Below are positions 7,366-12,877 of a stretch of DNA of 12,877 bases, piece after piece; within the stretch, counting starts at the first letter, position 1, and the number at the start of each line of letters is the position of its first letter. The DNA is from Planctomycetota bacterium. Its GTDB lineage: Bacteria > Planctomycetota > Phycisphaerae > UBA1845. The position numbers and the translations under genes were made by a program. The stretch is from NCBI GenBank assembly GCA_022563055.1, contig JADFOB010000008.1:1-12877 (forward strand), written 5' to 3'. The notes beneath the pieces are model-generated. The model worked only from the letters and a program-made list of their open reading frames with translations, ran no database searches and had not been told where the DNA came from.

Positions 7366-8319
7366 CTACGCCCACGCCGGGTACATCGGTGTTTCACCTT
7401 GCAGGACACGGATGACATCCTCCACGACGACATTCATACGGGCAAGGGCCGCCGGGCTTCGGGCTCCCAAGTGAGGCGTAAAGACGGTGTTCGGGGCGGT
7501 AAGAAGCGGATGCCCCGCAGGGAGCGGCTCCGGGTCGAACACGTCCAGCCCGGCACCCCCTAGCACGCCGCGTACCAGCCCTCCCGCGAGTGCTTCGCTA
7601 TCCACCACCGCGCCACGGGACGTGTTGAGCAGGATCGAGCCCTCCCCAAACAGCGCCAACGCCCGCTCATCGATGAGCCCTCGCGTCAGGGGCGTGAGAG
7701 GGACGTGCAGCGTCACGATGTCGGATCGCCGATAGAGCTCCTCCTTCGTCACTTCCTCGGCCTCGAAATCCAGCGGTCCGGGGTCAACAATATCGTTGTA
7801 CAGGATGCGCATGCCGAAACCCGCCGCACAACGCCGCGCCACCGCTCGCCCGATCCGTCCGAGCCCCACGATGCCCAGCGTGAGCCCGCCAAGCTCTCTG
7901 CCAAGAAGTGTCTCGCGGCCCTTGGCGAATTGTCCGCTACGGACCATGACATCGCCCCGTGCGATGCCTCGTACCACCGCAATCATCAAACCGACGGTCA
8001 GGTCGGCGACGGCGTCGGTGGATGCCGCCGGCGTGTAGACAACCCGAATCCCGCGCTCCTTGGCGACCTCCAGATCGATGTTGTCCACGCCGACACCGCC
8101 GCGACCAATCACGCGTAGGCGTGTCGCCCGCTCCAACACTTTCCCAGTCACCTGCGCCAAAGACCGAACCAGCAGCGCATCGCAGTCGGGCACGGCTTGA
8201 CTCAGTGTTTTCTCATCGCATCGGTCGAGAATGGAGACCCTTGCGACCGCCCGCATCTGCTCCATCGCGCTGGGATCGAAGGATTCGGCAAAGAGGATGT
8301 GCCAAGGTCGATCGGTCAT
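7366..8319 (-). CDS. D-2-hydroxyacid dehydrogenase, phosphoglycerate dehydrogenase type
   Basis: An NAD(P)-dependent oxidoreductase acting on D-2-hydroxyacids, 317 residues. Numbering from the GTG one codon upstream, the nucleotide-binding loop is GIVGLGRIGRA (150-160) and the acidic Asp177 ends the next strand (LYNDIV), which favours NAD. The catalytic triad is Arg236 in NTSRGAVVD, Glu265 in DPEPLP and His284 in TPHLGA. The substrate segment GRGGVGVDNID is as in 3-phosphoglycerate dehydrogenases. The product ends soon after the catalytic domain, so it lacks the ACT regulatory domain of longer SerA proteins. It may make 3-phosphohydroxypyruvate for serine synthesis, or act as a glycerate or hydroxypyruvate enzyme; the sequence alone does not decide. 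Starts GTG (8322) and ATG (8319) adjoin; I chose ATG. No strong ribosome site is seen. Confidence 0.92.
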   Translation of the reverse strand: MTDRPWHILFAESFDPSAMEQMRAVARVSILDRCDEKTLSQAVPDCDALLVRSLAQVTGKVLERATRLRVIGRGGVGVDNIDLEVAKERGIRVVYTPAASTDAVADLTVGLMIAVVRGIARGDVMVRSGQFAKGRETLLGRELGGLTLGIVGLGRIGRAVARRCAAGFGMRILYNDIVDPGPLDFEAEEVTKEELYRRSDIVTLHVPLTPLTRGLIDERALALFGEGSILLNTSRGAVVDSEALAGGLVRGVLGGAGLDVFDPEPLPAGHPLLTAPNTVFTPHLGARSPAALARMNVVVEDVIRVLQGETPMYPAWA

Positions 8320-8327
8320 CACCCGAT

Positions 8328-8342
8328 CTTGGCGCCGCCAAG
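8328..8342. promoter_or_regulatory. 15 bp inverted repeat just upstream of the dehydrogenase start
   Basis: CTTGGCGCCGCCAAG has perfect 7 bp arms around one central base and lies 8 to 22 bases upstream of the ATG at 8319, where the ribosome binding site would be. It could be a repressor operator or an mRNA hairpin that limits translation of the dehydrogenase. The assignment rests on position and symmetry only. Confidence 0.4.
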
Positions 8343-8401
8343 AGACAGCGTCAACTCGGCTGAGTGGTCAGCGCCGTGTCAATCCTGCAGCTTCGGGTCA
8401 T

Positions 8402-8475
8402 CGGCCGTTGAAAAAGTAACTGGCGCCGGCCGTTGAAAAGTAGCGGTCGCCAGAGGGAGCCGGCGCTACTTCTTT
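8402..8475. repeat. Tandem 25 bp repeat plus inverted partial copy
   Basis: Two adjoining 25-base units (8402-8426 and 8427-8451) begin with the same 13 bases, CGGCCGTTGAAAA, then diverge around GTA. An inverted segment follows: AAGTAGCG (8438-8445) pairs exactly with CGCTACTT (8464-8471), enclosing an 18-base GC-rich loop. The cluster lies in the gap between the dehydrogenase gene and the 39-residue membrane protein gene. It looks like a small non-coding repeat or a decayed mobile fragment. No coding frame is apparent in it. Confidence 0.6.
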
Positions 8476-8591
8476 GGGAGGAGAACCACTTCTTCTGCGG
8501 ACATGGCAGGTCAATCCCGATGCACATCGGAACCTACGGCGGACCAACGACCTGCCCTACGATGTGACTCTGCACAAAAACGGGCTTTGCT

Positions 8592-8711
8592 CTAGCCAAT
8601 CGGCTGCGCCCACAGGGCGGCCAACAGGAACGCCACAACGGCGGCCGCTACGATCCAGAAGCGGTGAAGGGCACCCAATCGAAGATTCCGTGGCTGGAAG
8701 GCCAGTGCCAT
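8592..8711 (-). CDS. 39-residue single-span membrane protein
   Basis: A short frame that sits below usual length limits. It encodes 39 residues: a polar, arginine-containing start (MALAFQPRNLRLGALHRF), one hydrophobic span (WIVAAAVVAFLLAALW, about 19-34) and the tail AQPIG. GAGG stands seven bases before the ATG (8709-8711), which is among the best ribosome sites in the window. The basic N-terminal half suggests N-in topology. Just past the stop is a weak 4 bp stem (GGCT/AGCC) followed by TTTTT, possibly a terminator. The gene points away from the inositol monophosphatase gene and toward the dehydrogenase gene, 272 bp off. I do not recognise a family. Coding status is inferred from the ribosome site, the transmembrane pattern and the clean length. 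Confidence 0.55.
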   Translation of the reverse strand: MALAFQPRNLRLGALHRFWIVAAAVVAFLLAALWAQPIG

Positions 8712-8819
8712 GGGTGCACCTCATGGGAAACGGCAAGTCGACTCGGGCCGCCGGACCCCGCCGCCTTGCTCCCTTAAACATACAACACAATCGACGGCCG
8801 GGCTCCCCCACGCCAGCAA

Positions 8820-8835
8820 AAACACGTACGTGTTT
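8820..8835. promoter_or_regulatory. Perfect 16 bp palindrome in a divergent intergenic region
   Basis: AAACACGTACGTGTTT is an exact palindrome. On either side CGCC (8811-8814) and GGCG (8836-8839) can extend the pairing with a small bulge. It lies about 110 bp upstream of the 39-residue protein's start and 190 bp upstream of the inositol monophosphatase start. An operator for a dimeric regulator is the simplest reading; a hairpin repeat remnant is the alternative. The rest of the 8712-9026 gap holds no supported gene. Confidence 0.45.
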
Positions 8836-9026
8836 GGCGCGTTTCGAGGCGAGGTTCCGCCGCCCGGAGGTTTGTTCCGAGCCCCAAGCGCCAGCGCGGG
8901 GCGGTTCTGCGAACCCGTCGCCGGCGCTTCGGGCTCTGAATCCACTGCGAAACCGCTCAACGCGCACCAAGAACCGGTTTGTGCGGCCATGGTGGCGGGA
9001 GGACTCCGGCTGACTATAACTGGGGT

Positions 9027-9857
9027 ATGAACGAGCCGGATCCGCGGAAACTCTTGCAGTTTGCTCAGCGCTTGGCGGGTGAGGCGGGCGACATCTGCCG
9101 CTCTCGCGGCGGCCCGGGGCGCATCAGCCGCAAGGCCGACCAGAGCGTCGTCACTGAGACGGACCACGCGATCCAGGCCCACATCGTTGGGGCCATCGCG
9201 GACACTTACCCCGATCACGCCGTTGTGGCGGAGGAGACGATCTCGGAAGGACATGCCCACAAGGATCCCACGCAGGCCCGCTACTGCTGGGTCATCGACC
9301 CACTCGATGGGACTCGGAATTACGCAGTCGGGTTCCCCTGTTTCTCCACAGCTATTGCGGTGCTCGATCGCGGTGAGCCGATCGTGGGGGTTGTCGCTGA
9401 GCATAATGTTCATTCGGTTTTTTCGGCTCTCCGCGGCGGCGGAGTGACGCTCAACGGCAAGGTGATCCATCGCGGTCAACCCATGGATGGCGGGGACGTT
9501 CTCATCGGCGTCCCCTCCAGCAAAGACGAACTGACCGTCCGTGTCGTTCAACACTGGGCGGGAGTGAAGGGGATCGTCCTCCGCAACCTCGGGTCGACAG
9601 CGGTGCATCTGGCGCTGGTCGCCGGCGGCGGTCTTGGCGCCGCCTTCTGCGTCCGAGCGAAGATATGGGATATCGCGGCGGGGGCGTTGCTGGTCACCGA
9701 AGCGGGTGGCCTTATCACCGATCCCTTCGGTCAACCACGAAGCGTCTTCGCGCTCGATGGCGATCCGAACGAGAACCTCCCCTTCCTGGCCGCTTCGCCC
9801 GCCCGGCACAGCCGCTTGTTGGAATCCATCAGGGCCGTTTCACCCGACAATAAGTAG
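9027..9857 (+). CDS. Inositol monophosphatase family phosphatase
   Basis: A Mg-dependent phosphatase of the inositol monophosphatase superfamily, 276 residues, near the usual length. The metal-binding motifs are complete: Glu69-Glu70 in VVAEET, the WVIDPLDGTRNY block (88-99) with Asp91 and Asp94, and IWDIAAGALLVTEAGG (213-228) with Asp215. Known members dephosphorylate inositol phosphate, histidinol phosphate, fructose bisphosphate or 3'-phosphoadenosine phosphate, and the motifs do not separate these. The start at 9027 (MNEPDPRKL) gives a normal N-terminus; an upstream in-frame start at 8979 would add an unlikely glycine-rich stretch. No good ribosome binding site is seen next to 9027; GGAGG lies about 25 bases off. 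The gene is monocistronic in this window and convergent with the HDOD gene. Confidence 0.92.
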   Translation: MNEPDPRKLLQFAQRLAGEAGDICRSRGGPGRISRKADQSVVTETDHAIQAHIVGAIADTYPDHAVVAEETISEGHAHKDPTQARYCWVIDPLDGTRNYAVGFPCFSTAIAVLDRGEPIVGVVAEHNVHSVFSALRGGGVTLNGKVIHRGQPMDGGDVLIGVPSSKDELTVRVVQHWAGVKGIVLRNLGSTAVHLALVAGGGLGAAFCVRAKIWDIAAGALLVTEAGGLITDPFGQPRSVFALDGDPNENLPFLAASPARHSRLLESIRAVSPDNK

Positions 9858-9874
9858 TACCGGCGCGCCGGTAC
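9857..9874 (+). terminator. Perfect 18 bp palindrome overlapping the phosphatase stop codon
   Basis: GTACCGGCGCGCCGGTAC is an exact palindrome whose first base is the last base of the TAG stop. In RNA it would fold into a strong GC-rich hairpin right at the gene end. There is no U-run after it, so termination, transcript protection or a repeat remnant are all possible. The remaining 9875-10137 between the convergent genes shows no supported gene. Confidence 0.4.
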
Positions 9875-10137
9875 CCTCCGTGGCGGGGTTAGAGCGCCGG
9901 AAAATGTGGGTTCGGGGAGCGAACGTCAAGTCCTTCCACGGCCGCCTCACAGTCCAGCGCAAGGTTCTCCAACGCGGGGTCCGTCTGATGCGGGCTGGGA
10001 TGGGGCCTGAGAATATGGGACGAGTCGCTGGGCTATTGTCGGTTCGTGCCTACCGGACGCTGCTCTACGGGACGGTGGTTCTGGCAACGCTTGCGACGGT
10101 CGTTGAGCGTCGAGTTGGGACGACTCTGCGCTGTAGG

Positions 10138-11019
10138 CTACCCTCCCCCGAGGTTGGCTTCAGCTTCCTCCAACCGCTCCGGCAGAGCCAGGCGGACTTC
10201 CTCCAACTGCTCCGAGGTCACGCTGACGGTATCCAGCATCTCTTCGGTGATGACGTTGCCCGCCGCGGTGAGGTAGAAACCGATCTTCTCGTTGCAGCAC
10301 AGCACGTCGGCGATCCTGATGAGCATCGCCATGTTCCGCAACTCGGCGCTGAGCGCCTCGGGATTGTGATGGAAACCCACCGAAGCCCGCAGATGGCGCG
10401 GGAACTTCCATTTCGTCGTGAGTCCGACGCCGAAAGCCTGATGATCCGCCCCGATGATCTCGCGCTCGCAGGTGAGGAAGTCCACGCCATGATCCACGCA
10501 GCGCTGGACGACCTCGGTGAACTGCTCCGCAAAGACCTGGCGCTGCACGAGCATTCCAATGTCGTGGATCATCCCACCCACGAAGACCTCGTCCGCCATG
10601 ACCGGAAAAGGCGAAAGCTTGGCGATGGCGTGCGCTGCGACGGCGACGCCCACGCTGTGACGCCAGAGGTCCGACGCGCTGAAGTCCTGCGAGATGCGCC
10701 CGCCCTTGAAGAGGCGCGCAATGGAAGCCGCGATCGCAATGTTCTTCACCGCGGACAAGCCCAGGAGGATGATGGCGCGATCCACACTGGCAATCTGGCC
10801 CGGCAGCCCGTAGAACGCCGAGTTGACCACTTTTAGAACCTTAACCGACAAGGCGGGGTCGTTCTTGATGATGTCGTGAAGATCGCGAGCCGTGCTCTTG
10901 GGATCCTCGACGATCTGGATGATCTTGATCGTGACTTCCGGAAGCGTGGCGATGTCGCCGACTCTCGACAATGCGTCGTCGACAATCTGTTGCGTACGAT
11001 CCGTGGTTTCAACGGTCAT
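10138..11019 (-). CDS. HDOD domain signalling protein
   Basis: A cytoplasmic 293-residue protein of the HDOD family, an HD-related output domain found in bacterial signal transduction and often linked to motility, cyclic-di-GMP or stress circuits. The family signature is clear: TLPEVTIKIIQIVEDP, then VLKVVNSAFYGLPGQIASVDRA and AIILLGLSAVKNIA. His121, the pair His152-Asp153 (GGMIHDIGML), His193 (ADHQAFG) and His217-His218 (FHHNP) remain, so several metal-site residues of HD enzymes are still there. Hydrolase activity is not established for the family. The tail 270-293 is acidic and ends in glycines. The ATG has AAGGA seven bases upstream. It stands alone, with no receiver domain or kinase gene nearby, so its input is unknown. 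Confidence 0.93.
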   Translation of the reverse strand: MTVETTDRTQQIVDDALSRVGDIATLPEVTIKIIQIVEDPKSTARDLHDIIKNDPALSVKVLKVVNSAFYGLPGQIASVDRAIILLGLSAVKNIAIAASIARLFKGGRISQDFSASDLWRHSVGVAVAAHAIAKLSPFPVMADEVFVGGMIHDIGMLVQRQVFAEQFTEVVQRCVDHGVDFLTCEREIIGADHQAFGVGLTTKWKFPRHLRASVGFHHNPEALSAELRNMAMLIRIADVLCCNEKIGFYLTAAGNVITEEMLDTVSVTSEQLEEVRLALPERLEEAEANLGGG

Positions 11020-11201
11020 CGGCAGTTCCTTGGATCATCGTGCACTCGGGTAACGCCCTGCGTACGCCTTGGTGAGCGCTTTATCGTCATGCCGCGGGTA
11101 GCGCATTAGGTCCGCCTCCTGGACGAACAGATGACCGGCGAAGAAACCGCCCCTGCAAGCCCCACCCCCGCGATACTTCTAAAAAGGCCCGGAGATCGGC
11201 C

Positions 11202-11275
11202 CCAGTGCTGTGTCAGCGGTGATTCGATGGGTTGTGCGGAGACTTCCGATGTGTGCCACTGCTCTTGAGCAGTGC
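11202..11275. repeat. 74 bp dispersed palindromic element, copy 2
   Basis: The gap-free partner of 7182-7255: both begin CCAGTGCT, and the last 24 bases are identical, including CACTGCTCTTGAGCAGTG (11257-11274). It lies in the 360 bp gap between the HDOD and 2-epimerase genes, where no coding frame is supported. Equal length with a diverged middle suggests conserved secondary structure or descent from one old element. Confidence 0.75.
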
Positions 11276-11308
11276 GAAGTCGGCGAGGTGGTGTAGGATC
11301 CCAGAGTT

Positions 11309-11326
11309 CACCGCTCAAGAGCAGTG
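11309..11326. repeat. Inverted copy of the element's palindrome
   Basis: CACCGCTCAAGAGCAGTG equals the reverse complement of the 11257-11274 palindrome except for one base, and its AA centre in place of TT shows inverted orientation. With 11257-11274 it makes a head-to-head pair separated by 34 bases, which could act as terminal inverted repeats of a tiny element or fold into one longer hairpin. Confidence 0.65.
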
Positions 11327-11379
11327 CGGGCGCTCGCCACGGCGTGGACCGAACCCTAAGTTTTACTTGTGACGCTGCA

Positions 11380-12507
11380 CTAGTAGGCGTTGAGCTTGTG
11401 GCGAAAACGCTCGCAGAGCGGCACCGCGGCAAGCAAGCGCGCGATACGGCCCCCCGCACGACCGTCACCATAGACCGTCGGGGCACCCGTTATCGGATGC
11501 TTGCGAAGGGCATGGGCGAGCGCGGTGCGGATGGATGTGAGCGTTTCCGCCGCCTCAATGACCGAGCGTCCGCTGCGTTGACGCCCATCTTGCCGGCGTC
11601 CGATATTGACCACCGGCGTCCCGGCGGTGGCAGCCTCGATGATGCCACTCGATGAATTGCCGATCAGTACGTCCGCGCCAATCAGGAGCTTCAAGTAGTC
11701 GTCGCGTGGCAGTGATCGGACGAAACGAAACCGTCCGTCTCCCTCGCGCTTCCGGCAGACATCGATCGCGTCGAGGATCCCACGATGGCCGCGATCGCTG
11801 TTGGGACACAACACCGTAGGAAGCAACCCGGCTTCCCGGACGCTACGGAGGATGGCCACCATCGTCCGCCGCTCCCGCTCGGCAGTGCGTCCCGTAGCGT
11901 GTTGGATCACCAGTGCTTGGCTGCTCTTGGGGTTGCGGACCCTCTTTCCATCGAGAAGCTGGATGAGGCGATCGAGCCCCGGCGCGCCGACAACGTGCAC
12001 CCGATCACGGCATTCTCCCATACGAATGATCCGCCTTCGGGCGGCGTCCGTGGCCGCCAGGTGTAGATGGGCCAGCTTGGTGATGGCGTGCCGGAAGCTG
12101 TCGTCAAAGTCGCCGGGGGCGAGGTCGCCTCCATGAATGTGGGCCACCAGTCGACCGGTGGTGGCTCCCGCCAAGGCGCCGGCCATCGCTTCGATGCGGT
12201 CGCCGAGCACGACCACGATATCGCTCTTGGCCCGCTCCAAAAAAGCCGCGATCCCGCGCACGCCCCGTGACAAACCGTCGGCCTGGTCCAGCGAACCGTC
12301 GTCACCGCGCTGCATCTTGATCCGCGCATCGACTCGCCAACCGTCCTGGATGATCTCGTCAACGGTGTGGCCAAACTTTCGCAGGAGGTGCATGCCGGTA
12401 ACCGCCAACTGAAGGCTCAGCCGGGGATGCGTCGAGACCGATTCCATCAGTGAACGTAGAAGGCCGTACTCCGCCCGCGTTCCCGTCACGACCGCGACGC
12501 GGCGCAC
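11380..12507 (-). CDS. neuC: UDP-N-acetylglucosamine 2-epimerase, NeuC type
   Basis: Hydrolysing 2-epimerase that converts a UDP-activated N-acetylated hexosamine to the free 2-epimer, the first step toward sialic or legionaminic acid type sugars on cell surfaces. From the GTG at 12507 the product has 375 residues, close to the family's size. It opens with RRVAVVTGTRAEYG, followed by LGDRIEAMAGA (about 101-111), HIHGGD (123-128), FRHAITKLAH (138-147), NSSSGIIEAATAG (284-296) and NIGRRQDGR (301-309), all as in NeuC-type enzymes. The frame runs on to 12702, but that part does not look like a protein start; the GTG has only a weak GGAA before it, so the start is uncertain. No sialate synthase or cytidylyltransferase gene is seen inside the window. 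The exact sugar (GlcNAc or a diacetamido form) cannot be told. Confidence 0.9.
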   Translation of the reverse strand: MRRVAVVTGTRAEYGLLRSLMESVSTHPRLSLQLAVTGMHLLRKFGHTVDEIIQDGWRVDARIKMQRGDDGSLDQADGLSRGVRGIAAFLERAKSDIVVVLGDRIEAMAGALAGATTGRLVAHIHGGDLAPGDFDDSFRHAITKLAHLHLAATDAARRRIIRMGECRDRVHVVGAPGLDRLIQLLDGKRVRNPKSSQALVIQHATGRTAERERRTMVAILRSVREAGLLPTVLCPNSDRGHRGILDAIDVCRKREGDGRFRFVRSLPRDDYLKLLIGADVLIGNSSSGIIEAATAGTPVVNIGRRQDGRQRSGRSVIEAAETLTSIRTALAHALRKHPITGAPTVYGDGRAGGRIARLLAAVPLCERFRHKLNAY

Positions 12508-12709
12508 GCGGATTCCGCGTGTCCTCTGCGTTGTTTGATCCGTGTCCTTCGGTGATCGCTTGGGCAAGAGTGTACCCTTGAGAATGGTTACCCCACGGCG
12601 GCGTAAGGTTCGCGACAAAATGGGCGGGTCCGTCGTCCACCTCAGGCGGACCCATGGCACCCAACCGAACCCATCGTTTGAGCCCGCGGGTCGCTTCCCC
12701 AAGACGCTG

Positions 12710-12877
12710 TCAAAGGATGAACACGGCTGCGGCGACGGCCGTCGTCCACAAACCGTTCTTGTCGCCCTCGACGGTCTGCACGACGGCCCGCGCTTTGACT
12801 ACCAGCCCCTTGGTCTGATAGATCTCCTTTTGCTCGTTGTAGGCCTTGTCGGAATCGAGATCGATACCCAGCGTGGT
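12710..12877 (-). CDS. C-terminus of an unrecognised protein (runs off the window)
   Basis: A frame open from the right edge to a TGA at 12710-12712, giving the last 55 residues. They include a charged helical part (DSDKAYNEQKEIYQTKG), a likely beta strand (LVVKARAVVQTV) and a hydrophobic end, GLWTTAVAAAVFIL, that might be a C-terminal membrane anchor. The G/C-rich third positions and clean stop support coding. The family cannot be named from this piece. About 200 bp separate it from the neuC start on the same strand, and no gene is seen there. Confidence 0.6.
   Translation of the reverse strand, partial: TTLGIDLDSDKAYNEQKEIYQTKGLVVKARAVVQTVEGDKNGLWTTAVAAAVFIL

Noticed and set aside
8476..8514. 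12-residue minus-strand frame MSAEEVVLLPKK next to the repeat cluster
   Set aside because: Too short to separate from chance, with no good ribosome binding site.
8474..9013. 179-codon + frame before the phosphatase gene, and the 137-codon - frame opposite
   Set aside because: Both are rich in Pro, Arg and Gly, lack a ribosome site, and span palindromes and the small membrane protein gene.
8721..9809. 362-codon open frame on - strand
   Set aside because: It covers the inositol monophosphatase gene in antisense. The + strand carries all catalytic motifs, and the minus product has no recognisable domain.
9634..10836. 400-codon open frame on + strand
   Set aside because: It overlaps the end of the phosphatase gene and runs antisense through the HDOD gene. 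The product is arginine and histidine rich without domain pattern.

Overview
The window reads as a chromosomal stretch from a GC-rich bacterium, most likely a member of the Planctomycetota. The main reason is a gene for a protein that joins TPR-like helices to two copies of the RNA polymerase alpha C-terminal DNA-binding domain, an arrangement I associate with that phylum. Long, loosely packed intergenic regions with small palindromic repeats fit as well. The assignment is an inference from family knowledge, not a measured placement. No phage, insertion sequence with a transposase, CRISPR array, rRNA or tRNA was recognised.

Layout, left to right. A small signal-anchored protein of unknown function (153-716, +) faces a two-gene leftward unit: a TPR-rich protein (2641-1181) followed after about 50 bp by ribosomal protein S20 (1129-851). 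Rightward from the divergent region at 2642-2884, behind a good sigma-70-type promoter, come def and fmt, which remove and add the formyl group of bacterial translation initiation and are coupled by a 12 bp gap. Convergent to them is the TPR/double-alphaCTD gene (5521-4553, -). Its upstream region carries five head-to-tail 14 bp units. Further right are a membrane-anchored alpha/beta hydrolase (6946-5810, -) and a D-2-hydroxyacid dehydrogenase of the phosphoglycerate dehydrogenase type (8319-7366, -).

The stretch 8320-9026 holds a repeat cluster, a previously unlisted 39-residue membrane protein gene with a good ribosome binding site (8711-8592, -) and a perfect 16 bp palindrome. An inositol-monophosphatase-family gene (9027-9857, +) follows, ending in an 18 bp palindrome, and it converges on an HDOD signalling protein (11019-10138, -). 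Next is a UDP-GlcNAc 2-epimerase of the NeuC type (12507-11380, -). The window closes with the C-terminus of an unrecognised protein (12877-12710, -).

Most genes are housekeeping or stand-alone. The parts that deserve a second look are the polymerase-like TPR/alphaCTD protein with its repeat-bearing upstream region, a 74 bp dispersed element present twice with identical internal spacing (7182-7255 and 11202-11275, the second with an inverted partial copy beside it), and the 39-residue membrane protein.
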